Positions 8,851-16,699 of a DNA stretch of 64,000 nt are shown one piece after another (the first letter of the stretch is position 1; every line of letters starts with the position of its first letter). The notes beneath the pieces were generated by a model. The model searched no databases and was not told the origin of the DNA. It saw only the letters and a program-made list of their open reading frames with translations. The stretch comes from CAYTTR01 sp964440805 (GTDB taxonomy: Bacteria > Acidobacteriota > Aminicenantia > Aminicenantales > Aminicenantaceae), in NCBI GenBank assembly GCA_964440805.1, contig CAYTTR010000011.1, forward strand, positions 1 to 64,000. The letters are read 5' to 3'. The position numbers were made by a program, and so were the translations under genes.

Positions 8851-8969
8851 AAGATAGATACTATAAGAAATAAAAGAATTTTTTCATTGAACAGAGAGGA
8901 GAAATTCCCTGGTTGGTTTTTCAGCCTCAGACTGCTCAGGTCCTGCTTTTGGTAGAAAAAGAAAAAAAG

Positions 8970-8991
8970 CTGTAGTCATTGTCTACTACAG
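8970..8991 (+). other. short perfect hairpin, CTGTAGT/ACTACAG
   Basis: Two 7-bp arms flank an 8-nt loop in the gap between the TPR lipoprotein and the rhomboid gene. There is no T-run after it, so it is not a classical terminator. It may belong with the solo repeat end at 9051-9084. Confidence 0.35.
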
Positions 8992-9050
8992 TTGATGCCT
9001 CTGAAGTAACAGAAGGAAAAACTATTTTGTCGCTTTTATAAGATAGAAAC

Positions 9051-9084
9051 CACGGGTATCGGTTTTTTTGGTGAATGATTCAGG
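9051..9084 (-). repeat. solo end of the 290-bp dispersed element
   Basis: Read on the minus strand this starts CCTGAATCATTCA, runs through a poly-A stretch and CCGATACC, and so matches the left end of the full elements at 33156, 39857 and 55407. The rest of the element is absent. It lies immediately before the rhomboid start codon, so it contributes that gene's AGGA ribosome binding region. Confidence 0.6.
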
Positions 9085-9088
9085 ATAA

Positions 9089-9757
9089 ATGTTTATTCCT
9101 ATTAAAGATGAAAATCCTACTCGCTGCTTTCCATTTGTGACCATTACTTTTATTGGGCTTAATACAGTTATATTTTTTTATCAGCTATTTTCCCCAGAAG
9201 GGCTTAATTATTTTATCTACCGGATGGGAGCAATTCCCTATGAGTTGACCCATTTCCGGGCAATTCCTCATTTTCCCCGCCTTTTTCCCCCTTTGACTCT
9301 TTTAACCTCCATGTTTCTTCATGGAAGCCCGCTTCATCTTTTTGGTAATATGCTCTACCTCTGGATATTCGGGAACAATATCGAGGATTATCTCGGCTTT
9401 TTTCGGTTCATTCTTTTTTATATTACCTCCGGACTGGCTGCCAGTCTGACCCATATTATCTTTAATCCAGGGTCCACAGTTCCAATGATTGGAGCCAGCG
9501 GTGCTATCGCCGGAGTGCTTGGAGCCTATCTGGTTCTGTTCCCCAATCACCGGGTTTTAACTTTTGTTTTTTTGATTTTTTATATAGATATTATTCCTGT
9601 TCCTGCTGCTTTTCTTCTTATACTCTGGTTTATTCTTCAAGTTATGAATGTTGGTCTCGGGGGAGGAGTTGCTTGGTTTGCCCATATTGGCGGGTTTTTG
9701 GCCGGAGTTGTTCTGATTAATACACTTCACCGAAGAAAGAAAGCCTGGATAAATTGA
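9089..9757 (+). CDS. rhomboid-family intramembrane serine protease
   Basis: This 222-residue protein has six hydrophobic segments. The catalytic Ser137 sits in GASGAIAG and the catalytic His199 in FAHIGGFLAG, which together define rhomboid proteases that cut single-pass membrane proteins within the bilayer. The long L1 loop with conserved HGSPLHLFGNM residues is also present. The N-terminus (MFIPIKDENPTR) is typical of this bacterial clade. Substrate unknown. The ATG lies directly behind a solo repeat end, and the gene is monocistronic by spacing. Confidence 0.9.
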   Translation: MFIPIKDENPTRCFPFVTITFIGLNTVIFFYQLFSPEGLNYFIYRMGAIPYELTHFRAIPHFPRLFPPLTLLTSMFLHGSPLHLFGNMLYLWIFGNNIEDYLGFFRFILFYITSGLAASLTHIIFNPGSTVPMIGASGAIAGVLGAYLVLFPNHRVLTFVFLIFYIDIIPVPAAFLLILWFILQVMNVGLGGGVAWFAHIGGFLAGVVLINTLHRRKKAWIN

Positions 9758-9827
9758 ACTTTTACTTAAAGAGAAAGATTTTATTAAACTCTTGATATAA
9801 ATTGTTGATATTAACCGTTCTTAAAAG

Positions 9828-9856
9828 TTGACAAGTTCATTGAGATTTAGTATTTT
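9828..9856 (+). promoter_or_regulatory. sigma70 promoter of the ribosomal operon
   Basis: TTGACA (9828-9833) is followed after exactly 17 bp by TATTTT (9851-9856). The predicted start is near 9863, leaving about 40 nt before the rplM ATG at 9902. Confidence 0.7.
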
Positions 9857-9901
9857 ATGGCATCGCTACTTTTATATTTAGAAATACCGAGGTTTTAAGA
9901 G

Positions 9902-10330
9902 ATGAAAACTTTTATCCCAAAAAAAGAGGAAATTGAAAGGAAGTGGTGGCTGGTTAACGCTGACGGAAAAACTTTGGGTCGATTAGCGACTGAAGTCTCT
10001 CTGCTTTTGCGAGGGAAGAAGAAGCCCGGGTATGCTGACTTTCTGGATTGTGGAGATTTCGTTATTATTATAAACGCAGAGAAAATAAAAGTGACGGGGA
10101 GAAAGCTGGACCAGAAAAAGTATTTTTCTTATTCTGGATATCCAGGAGGGATTACGGAGAAAACTCTCCGCCAACTGCTTGAAAAAAGTCCTGAAGAAGT
10201 GGTTCGAAAAGCAGTCAGGGGAATGATTCCTAAAAATAAGTTGGGCCGCAAGGTTCATAAAAAATTAAAAGTTTATAAAGGGTCCTTCCATCCCCATGAA
10301 GCCCAGAAACCCCAGGAATATCAGTTTTAG
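9902..10330 (+). CDS. rplM: 50S ribosomal protein L13
   Basis: The 142-residue protein matches L13 along its whole length, with WWLVNADGKTLGRLATEV near the start, the DCGDFVIIINA segment, and the conserved GMIPKNKLGR followed by LKVYKG near the end. It is one of the early-assembly proteins of the large subunit. It opens the run rplM-rpsI-rpsB-tsf-pyrH-frr, whose order and tight spacing are conserved in many bacteria. Confidence 0.97.
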   Translation: MKTFIPKKEEIERKWWLVNADGKTLGRLATEVSLLLRGKKKPGYADFLDCGDFVIIINAEKIKVTGRKLDQKKYFSYSGYPGGITEKTLRQLLEKSPEEVVRKAVRGMIPKNKLGRKVHKKLKVYKGSFHPHEAQKPQEYQF

Positions 10331-10338
10331 GAGGGATA

Positions 10339-10743
10339 GTGAGCTTAATTCAGTATTACGGAACAGGAAAAAGGAAGACCGCTGTAGCTCGTGTTTTTCT
10401 TCGTCCCGGTAAAGGGGACATAACTCTTTATGTTAATAAGAAATCTCACCCCTTTTCGGATTACTTCCATTTAGAAAGACAGAGACATGTTATAATCCAA
10501 CCCCTCCGCCTGACGGATACGGAGAATAAATTTGATGTTTTCGTCAGAATCGATGGAGGTGGTCTTAATTGCCAGACAGAAGCTGTACGTCTGGGGATAT
10601 CCAGGGCTTTAGTGGAATTTAATAAAGAATTGCGGCCAAAACTCAAGGAAGCTGGTTTCCTCACCAGGGATTCCAGGATTAAAGAACGGAAAAAGTACGG
10701 ATTGCTGGGAGCCCGAAAGGCACCTCAATACCACAAGCGATAA
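10339..10743 (+). CDS. rpsI: 30S ribosomal protein S9
   Basis: The N-terminus GTGKRKTAVARVFLRPG and the C-terminal tail ending KAPQYHKR, which reaches the P site in the ribosome, identify S9. It starts with GTG, 8 nt after the rplM stop, behind GGAGGG. The 134-residue length is normal. Confidence 0.97.
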   Translation: MSLIQYYGTGKRKTAVARVFLRPGKGDITLYVNKKSHPFSDYFHLERQRHVIIQPLRLTDTENKFDVFVRIDGGGLNCQTEAVRLGISRALVEFNKELRPKLKEAGFLTRDSRIKERKKYGLLGARKAPQYHKR

Positions 10744-10755
10744 CGGAGGAGTAAG

Positions 10756-11613
10756 TTGGTATCAGTAACCATGAAGGAACTTTTAGAAGCAGGAGTCCAT
10801 TTCGGTCATCAGACGAAGCGATGGAATCCCAAGATGAAGGAATTCATCTTTGGCAAAAGAAACGGGATTTATATTATTGATCTTCAAAAAACCATAAAGA
10901 TTTTCAAGGAAGCCTTGAATTTCATGAGAGACATTTCTGAAAATGGCCAGACGGTTCTTATGGTAGGAACCAAGAAGCAAGCTCAGGATATTATCCGGGA
11001 ATACGCTACTAAATGCGAAGCTTCTTATGTCGATCAAAGATGGTTGGGGGGATTACTGACTAATTATAGTGTAATTAGGAGAAGCGTTGACAGATTAATT
11101 GAGCTCGAGGAAATGAAGGAAGATGGCCGCTGGGATTTGCTTTCCAAGAAAGAGCAATCCAGGACGGAAAAAGTTTTTCGCAAGCTCTCCAAGAACCTGG
11201 GCGGCATCAAGAATCTGGATGGGACTCCAGGAGCACTCTTTGTGGTTGATTCCATAAAAGAGGAAATAGCTGTCAATGAGGCCCGTAAGATGGGGATTCC
11301 CATTGTGGCTGTTGTGGATACTAATGCTGATCCTGAAAACATAGATTATCCCATTCCGGGTAATGATGATGCTGTTAGAGCCATTGAATTGTTTGTTTCC
11401 AAGTCATGTGAAGCAATTATCGAGGGAAAGAAACGGAGAATTGAGAAAGAGCTTCTGGAAGAAAGAAAGGAAATAGAACAGGAAAAAGGAACTGAAGAGG
11501 AATCTAAAGAGGCTGAAGTGAGTGATGAAGGAAGTAAAAGGGGGACGGTTGAAGTTAGCGGGGACGAAGAGCCCGGAAGAGAGAAATCCGGACCCCCGGA
11601 AATTACTGATTAA
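10756..11613 (+). CDS. rpsB: 30S ribosomal protein S2
   Basis: The start MKELLEAGVHFGHQTKRWNPKM, the WLGGLLTN segment and the PIVAVVDTNADP segment identify S2. The core ends near residue 230 and is followed by an acidic, low-complexity tail of about 50 residues rich in Glu, Lys and Ser, which makes the protein (285) longer than the typical 240-260. The start is TTG at 10756 behind GGAGG; the annotated M is preceded in frame by only a short extension. It is coupled with tsf, as is usual. Confidence 0.97.
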   Translation: MVSVTMKELLEAGVHFGHQTKRWNPKMKEFIFGKRNGIYIIDLQKTIKIFKEALNFMRDISENGQTVLMVGTKKQAQDIIREYATKCEASYVDQRWLGGLLTNYSVIRRSVDRLIELEEMKEDGRWDLLSKKEQSRTEKVFRKLSKNLGGIKNLDGTPGALFVVDSIKEEIAVNEARKMGIPIVAVVDTNADPENIDYPIPGNDDAVRAIELFVSKSCEAIIEGKKRRIEKELLEERKEIEQEKGTEEESKEAEVSDEGSKRGTVEVSGDEEPGREKSGPPEITD

Positions 11614-11627
11614 ATAAGGAGAAAGTC

Positions 11628-12224
11628 ATGGAAATCACAGTAGATTTACTAAAAGAGCTTCGAGAACGTACCGGTATTGGCATGATGGAATGTAAACGGG
11701 CTCTCCAGGAAGCCAACGGAGAAATTGAGCAAGCCATCAATATCTTGAGAAAAAGAGGATATGCCCGGGCCAAAGAAAAAATGGGCCGGGAGACATCTGA
11801 AGGGTTAGTCGGTGCTTACATTCATATGAATGGGAAGCTGGGAGTTTTAGTAGAGGTCAATTGTGAGTCTGACTTTGTCGCCAGGAATGAAGAATTTCAG
11901 AAACTTGTGAAAAATATTGCTATGCATATTGCCGCTTCCAATCCCCAGTATGTTTCATCTGAGGAAATTGAACCTGATGTTCTGGAGGAAGAAAAGAACA
12001 TCATAAGAGAGCAATTCAAGGATTCAGACAAGCCCTCTCAAATTGTGGAAAAGATTGTGGAGGGGAAACTAAAAAAATTCTATGAGGAAACATGTCTTCT
12101 TGATCAACCTTATATAAGAGACGACAAAATTACAGTTGGTCAATTAATTACTTCATATGTTGCCAAATTTAAAGAAAACATACGAGTTAGCCGGTTTGCC
12201 CGCTTTGAAATAGGCCAAACATAA
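11628..12224 (+). CDS. tsf: translation elongation factor Ts
   Basis: EF-Ts is the guanine-nucleotide exchange factor for EF-Tu. The N-terminal UBA-like domain (VDLLKELRERTGIGMMECK), the RGYARAKEK linker region and the exchange motif VEVNCESDFVARN are all present. At 198 residues it is the short form with a reduced dimerisation subdomain, common outside the Gammaproteobacteria. It follows rpsB by 14 nt with a GGAGAA site. Confidence 0.97.
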   Translation: MEITVDLLKELRERTGIGMMECKRALQEANGEIEQAINILRKRGYARAKEKMGRETSEGLVGAYIHMNGKLGVLVEVNCESDFVARNEEFQKLVKNIAMHIAASNPQYVSSEEIEPDVLEEEKNIIREQFKDSDKPSQIVEKIVEGKLKKFYEETCLLDQPYIRDDKITVGQLITSYVAKFKENIRVSRFARFEIGQT

Positions 12225-12229
12225 ACTGG

Positions 12230-12952
12230 ATGATTGAATTGGAGACTCCGGCTTATCAAAGAGTTCTTTTAAAGCTTTCAGGGGAGTCTCTTCTGGGAAA
12301 ACGTTCTTACGGGATTGATATTAATACTGCCCAATCAATTGCCGAGGAAATCAAAGAACTTCATAATTGCCAGGTTCAAATAGCCATTATGATTGGTGGA
12401 GGAAATATCTTCAGGGGAATTCGGGGCACAGAAGAAGGAATGGACAGGGCATCAGCAGATTATATGGGACTTCTGGCCACAATTATAAATGCCATTGCCC
12501 TTCAAGATTCCCTTGAAAAAGACGGCTTGTTAACCCGACATGTTTCTGCCATTGAGGTTAAAGCAGTGGCCGAACCTTTTGTGAGAAGAAGGGTCATCCG
12601 TCATCTGGAGAAAGGACGGATAGTTATTTTTAGTGCCGGTATCGGAAGTCCTTATTTTACAACAGACACGGCTGCCGCTTTAAGAGCCTTGGAGATTAAT
12701 GCTGAAGTGATTCTAAAGGCAACCAAGGTTGATGGGGTATATTCTGCCGATCCCGTAAAAGATGAGAAGGCCAGTTTATTCAGGGAAATCAGTTACTTAG
12801 ATGTCATAAGCAAGGGATTAAAGGTTATGGATTCTACTGCCATATCCCTTTGCAAAGACAACAGGCTTCCCATTATTGTATTTAATTTGAAACAGAGGGG
12901 AAACATAAAGGCGGCTGTTTTCGGTAAAAAAGTGGGAACTCTCATTCATTGA
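12230..12952 (+). CDS. pyrH: uridylate kinase
   Basis: PyrH phosphorylates UMP to UDP. The amino-acid-kinase fold is shown by VLLKLSGESL near the N-terminus, MIGGGNIFRG in the nucleotide loop, and FTTDTAAALRALE plus KATKVDGVYSADP downstream. The length (240) is standard. It begins 5 nt after tsf, and the pair tsf-pyrH-frr is widely conserved. Confidence 0.96.
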   Translation: MIELETPAYQRVLLKLSGESLLGKRSYGIDINTAQSIAEEIKELHNCQVQIAIMIGGGNIFRGIRGTEEGMDRASADYMGLLATIINAIALQDSLEKDGLLTRHVSAIEVKAVAEPFVRRRVIRHLEKGRIVIFSAGIGSPYFTTDTAAALRALEINAEVILKATKVDGVYSADPVKDEKASLFREISYLDVISKGLKVMDSTAISLCKDNRLPIIVFNLKQRGNIKAAVFGKKVGTLIH

Positions 12953-13009
12953 GCCTGGAAATCACCTCTCCTTCTGGGGAGTAGTATTTTCATAAAGAGA
13001 GGCCGGACA

Positions 13010-13567
13010 ATGGTAAAAGAAACGTTAAGAGAACTTGAAAAAAGGATGAAAACCTCTATTGATCACTTCCGGAGAGATTTAAGTAAACTCCGGACCGGGC
13101 GGGCCAATCTGAATATTTTTGAAGACATAAAAATTAATTATTATGGCACCCTTACCCCAGTGAACCAGGTAGCTAACCTGGGTATTCCTGATCCGACTTT
13201 GATTACTATTCAACCATATGATCCCTCCACTCTGGAGACAATAGATAAGGCCATCCGGGCAGCTGATCTTGGTTTCAACCCGGTTAATGATGGAAAGATG
13301 TTGAAGATACCAGTTCCTCCTCTGGATGAAGATAGACGGAAAGAAATCGCCCGTTATGTAAAAAAATTGCTGGAAGATGAGAAGACAGCTTTAAGGAATA
13401 TGAGACGGGAAGTCAAAGAAGAAATAGAAGACATGGAAGAACAAAAAAAGATAACCGAGGACGATAAATATTGGGGTTATGAAAAGATTCAAGAAATAAT
13501 GGATAAGTACACCAAGGAAGCTGAAGAACTGGCCCAACAGAAAGAAAAAGAGATTATGGAATTATAA
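13010..13567 (+). CDS. frr: ribosome recycling factor
   Basis: RRF splits post-termination ribosomes together with EF-G. The whole 185-residue sequence matches: the helical start, LRTGRANLNIFEDIKINYYG, the beta domain QVANLGIPDPTLITIQPYD, and the return helices with RRKEIARYVKKLLEDEK. It is the last gene of the translation operon and is followed by a repeat-rich gap rather than a clear terminator. Confidence 0.97.
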   Translation: MVKETLRELEKRMKTSIDHFRRDLSKLRTGRANLNIFEDIKINYYGTLTPVNQVANLGIPDPTLITIQPYDPSTLETIDKAIRAADLGFNPVNDGKMLKIPVPPLDEDRRKEIARYVKKLLEDEKTALRNMRREVKEEIEDMEEQKKITEDDKYWGYEKIQEIMDKYTKEAEELAQQKEKEIMEL

Positions 13568-13569
13568 TA

Positions 13570-13880
13570 GTTAGTCTATTGGGTCTGTTCAGTCTATTTA
13601 GTTTATCTCGTTCATTCAGTTTGTTTGGTTTATTTGGTTGAGAAGAAAGACTTAATAAGTGATATGGGCAGGAAAAGTTTATTGCGATTGTCTTGTTTAT
13701 CTTTTTTTTTATCTCGCTCACCATTTTCAAACCAAACAAACCAGATAAACTAGATAAACCAGACAAACGAGAAAAACAGGCGAGAAAAGCAATAAACTAG
13801 ACCTCTTCATCTCACCCTCCTCCATTTATTTAACTTAATCAACTGAATGGACAGAAAAGACTGAATAAACTGAACAGACT
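13570..13880. repeat. 9-nt imperfect tandem repeats in inverted arms (locus A)
   Basis: From 13570 to 13640 the plus strand is made of 9-nt units such as AGTTTATCT and AGTTTGTTT; from 13728 to 13802 it is made of complementary units such as AGATAAACT, AGATAAACC, AGACAAACG. A further A-rich stretch at 13847-13880 (ACTGAACAGAC) complements GTCTGTTCAGT at 13583-13593. The two arms could form one long imperfect hairpin. The period of 9 is clear by eye. The same units recur at 31358-31558, 45025-45130 and 53804-53940. No gene is present in this gap. Confidence 0.7.
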
Positions 13881-13891
13881 CATCGTTATTT

Positions 13892-14794
13892 TCAAACTAT
13901 CGGTGAAGTTCCGAACTTGGATTTAATAACAGCTCCCCAGCCGATTATGCTAAAGAAAAGGGAAATTAAAGCTCCCAGAATAGGAATAATGGTGAGGAAA
14001 CCGAAAAGCAGGAATCCCAGTACAATCTGAAGAATCATACTCGGCTGCTTGGAGCCAAAAGCTCTAGCCAGAGCTTCTCCTAAGAAACAAAAAATAACCA
14101 CCCGGCTGAATATTTTAAGGGCGAGGCCTATGAAAATCAGGGCTATAAGAAGGGGGATTCCGATGAGAATGAGCGAGATGAGAGCAGAAAATAAAACCAG
14201 GCCCGAAAAGATGATAATAGACAGAAGGCCAATCCCAAATACTCCCCAGAAAGAATCTTTTATCTGACGAGAGGCGAGTGTAACCTGTTTGGGGAAAAGA
14301 GCTGCTATAATTAGAGCTAAGATAAACCATATGAAAAGGGAGATGAGTTTAAAGGAAATAAAAAGGGGGATCAGGGAAATTCCAAACAATCCAACAAAAC
14401 CCTGTTTCAGACTTTCCCAGAGCTCATCGGAAGTTTTAAAGAAGATAGTGTCACCGTCTATGCGGGCACCGGGAGCCCGGTTAAGAGTGCCTCCCAGAGA
14501 GACAACATCTCCCTTGACCACAGCCTCAGGCTTTAATTCGATATCGGCTCCGAATCCCAGGATAATATCACCTACTTCTCCACTCACTATCACTGTTCCT
14601 CCGAAGGCGACAATACTCTCCCTGACTATTCCTTCTACAACCACATGTCCGCCGAAAGTAATAATGTTTTCTTGAACTTCACCAGGACCAACATGGATAT
14701 CTCTCTTGAGGAGAACACCTTGAGCTTCAAGTGGAGTGAGAATGCTTAGCAATAAAAATGGAGTTATTAAAAAAATCAAGATTTTCTGTTTCAT
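13892..14794 (-). CDS. polymer-forming/bactofilin-like membrane protein in ECF sigma operon
   Basis: A signal peptide (MKQKILIFLITPFLLLS) is followed by a short right-handed beta region with repeating small-residue turns (FGGHVVVEG, FGGTVIVSG, LGGTLNRAPG), as in polymer-forming cytoskeletal domains, and then by four or so membrane segments rich in Ile, Leu and Phe. The start is ATG 14794, which overlaps the anti-sigma stop codon (TAATG) and has GGAGAAAG before it; a longer upstream frame is not needed. Membership of the sigma/anti-sigma operon suggests an envelope-stress output or sensor part. Exact role unknown. Confidence 0.7.
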   Translation of the reverse strand: MKQKILIFLITPFLLLSILTPLEAQGVLLKRDIHVGPGEVQENIITFGGHVVVEGIVRESIVAFGGTVIVSGEVGDIILGFGADIELKPEAVVKGDVVSLGGTLNRAPGARIDGDTIFFKTSDELWESLKQGFVGLFGISLIPLFISFKLISLFIWFILALIIAALFPKQVTLASRQIKDSFWGVFGIGLLSIIIFSGLVLFSALISLILIGIPLLIALIFIGLALKIFSRVVIFCFLGEALARAFGSKQPSMILQIVLGFLLFGFLTIIPILGALISLFFSIIGWGAVIKSKFGTSPIV

Positions 14795-15369
14795 TATCTT
14801 TCTCCAAGAATATATTTTTTCTTTATAACAAGACTGGCAATAACTACCATCGCCAGGGATAAAATACACAAAAATGCCAGTATTTCCGGACTGAAAAAAG
14901 AAAGAATAAGTTTTAGACTGGATAATATCCAGATGATGAAATCTCTGGTTAAACCGAGAAAAATCAATATGATTTTGGCTGCCTTTAATAAAAAGAGAAT
15001 GAAATTTTCAGCAGAATCAAGGATTGACCTGAAGGTATAAGTAAGCATATGGCTGAAAGAGTGTCCGGTGCTAACAAAAAAGATAAAAAGCAAACTTGAT
15101 ATTAGAACAGTCCCGCCTATAAAAGAGAAAATAATTTCCTTGAGAGAAATCCATTTTTTAAAAGCAGTTTGCATAACTTTTTCTGTGAACTCCGGAGGCA
15201 CTTGCCACTGAGGAAGCGTTTCGGCTGCTTGCTGAAATACCTTTCTTTCTTCAAGTGCTTCCCGGCATTTTTGGCAGCCGGCAATGTGATTTAAGATTGC
15301 CTGCTCTTCTTGAGAAGAAAGTTGCTTTTCCAGGTAAAGATAGATTTGATCTATTCCCAGGCAATTCAT
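14794..15369 (-). CDS. anti-sigma factor with zinc-finger domain
   Basis: The N-terminal 45 residues carry the HxxxCxxC pattern of the zf-HC2/ZAS domain (HIAGCQKC), which binds and silences an ECF sigma factor. Two or three hydrophobic segments follow (about 80-110, 125-150 and 160-180), so the protein is in the inner membrane. Its start overlaps the sigma factor stop and its stop overlaps the next start, so all three genes are translationally coupled. Signal and release mechanism are not visible. Confidence 0.8.
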   Translation of the reverse strand: MNCLGIDQIYLYLEKQLSSQEEQAILNHIAGCQKCREALEERKVFQQAAETLPQWQVPPEFTEKVMQTAFKKWISLKEIIFSFIGGTVLISSLLFIFFVSTGHSFSHMLTYTFRSILDSAENFILFLLKAAKIILIFLGLTRDFIIWILSSLKLILSFFSPEILAFLCILSLAMVVIASLVIKKKYILGER

Positions 15370-15944
15370 TATATTTCTCCAACGAGATGGCGCAACATTT
15401 CTTTTGCCTGGAAGACCCGGTTTTTAACAGTGCCAAGGGGGAGATCCTTGATTTCAGCAATTTCTTCATAGCTCAATTCGTTGATATGCCTCCAGACAAA
15501 AAGTTCTCTAAGTGAAGCCGGCAGTTTTTCCAAGGCAGCTTCGATTTTTTCTCTAATCTCGGTCAGTTCCATGGTCCGGCAAAGGGGTGGATCATCAGCC
15601 GGAATTTCTTTTGAAAAAAGATGATTTTCTTCTTGGTCTGTGGAAAAGGCCTTGATTTTTTTTCTTCTCCAGTGGTCGATAATATGATTCCTGGTGATTT
15701 TGAAAAGCCAGGTAGAGAATTTGTATTCAGGCTTGTACTGAGAAAGAGCCGTATGAATTTTAAGGAAAACGTCTTGAGTCATATCCAGAGCCAACTCCCT
15801 GTTGCCCACCATTCTTCCGATATAATTTAGGAGAGGGGTCTGGTACTTTCTCACTATCATTTCAAACGCTTTTCTTTCTCCCTGTAATGCCTTTTCCACC
15901 AAATTATGGTCATTACTTGAAGCGGAATCTCCACGCTTATTCAT
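15369..15944 (-). CDS. ECF-family RNA polymerase sigma factor
   Basis: Region 2 is seen around residues 25-95 (LNYIGRMVGNRELALDMTQDVFLKIH, with the promoter-melting segment FSTWLFKITRNHIIDHWR), and region 4 around 130-185 with the helix-turn-helix ELSYEEIAEIKDLPLGTVKNRV. The 191-residue length and lack of region 3 are typical of the RpoE-like group. It heads a three-gene operon with its membrane anti-sigma factor. The regulon is unknown. Confidence 0.9.
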   Translation of the reverse strand: MNKRGDSASSNDHNLVEKALQGERKAFEMIVRKYQTPLLNYIGRMVGNRELALDMTQDVFLKIHTALSQYKPEYKFSTWLFKITRNHIIDHWRRKKIKAFSTDQEENHLFSKEIPADDPPLCRTMELTEIREKIEAALEKLPASLRELFVWRHINELSYEEIAEIKDLPLGTVKNRVFQAKEMLRHLVGEI

Positions 15945-15982
15945 ACGATATTCTCTGGTTTAGGTTTTTATGAAAAAAAATA

Positions 15983-16639
15983 TTATTTCTTGTATTCAAT
16001 AATTTCTACATCAGAGGAAATGTCTAATTCAAATATTTTTTCTCGAAGTGGGCGATTTGTTTTAATGTTTGTAAAAGTGAATTCAGTCTTATTTCCTGCC
16101 CAATCTGTGAATAGAATTTGTCTGACCAGATAGTTTTGGGTGTCTATCCAGAGCCAAATAGATGCATAATCTCCTTCTTCTATGGGCTGAAGTTCCAGGA
16201 AAAGAGAATCTGTCTTGTCTTTTTCAGGCTGAACCGGTGAGAAGGCGACAGTATAACGGCTTCCAATTCCAAAATTGCCCGAAAGGAGAGCCAGAACTTC
16301 GGCCTGATAATCTTTGTCTTCAGAGGAAAGGTCATATTTAATTAGCTGTTTTTCTCCAAGTATATATTCCCAGAGAAGACTGTCTTTTATGAGATAAATT
16401 CTTTCTTCTGGTCCGGAATATTCCCATCTCATCAGGCCAGGTTTTCCGTAAAAAAAACGACCTTTTTCCTTCAAATCCGAGGAAACCGAGGCAGATATAT
16501 ATATCTGTTCGAAGTTGGCCTCAAGAGTAGTTAGAGAACGAAGCTTATTTTCTACACGGCTGGCCATCTCTTTAGCTGATTGAGGCAGTGAAGGTAAAAT
16601 CAAAAGGAGCCCCAGTGTCATGGTTATTATTATTTTCAT
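15983..16639 (-). CDS. lolA: outer-membrane lipoprotein carrier LolA
   Basis: LolA ferries lipoproteins through the periplasm to the outer membrane. The signal peptide (1-20) is followed by the LolA beta-sheet pattern: ANFEQIYISAS, then GRFFYGKPGLMRWEYSGPEE, then a strand with the paired hydrophobic residues, ending in FELDISSDVEIIE. The 218-residue length fits. It is divergent in sequence, which is usual. Its presence supports a diderm envelope. Confidence 0.85.
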   Translation of the reverse strand: MKIIITMTLGLLLILPSLPQSAKEMASRVENKLRSLTTLEANFEQIYISASVSSDLKEKGRFFYGKPGLMRWEYSGPEERIYLIKDSLLWEYILGEKQLIKYDLSSEDKDYQAEVLALLSGNFGIGSRYTVAFSPVQPEKDKTDSLFLELQPIEEGDYASIWLWIDTQNYLVRQILFTDWAGNKTEFTFTNIKTNRPLREKIFELDISSDVEIIEYKK

Positions 16640-16699
16640 TTGCCCAGCATTATAACATAAATACGAGTAAGAATGGCTACTTATCCCACAGGATTTAAT

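Noticed and set aside
13735..13802. Possible CRISPR array
   Set aside because: Units are 9 nt and contiguous, with no spacers of 30-40 nt and no cas genes nearby.
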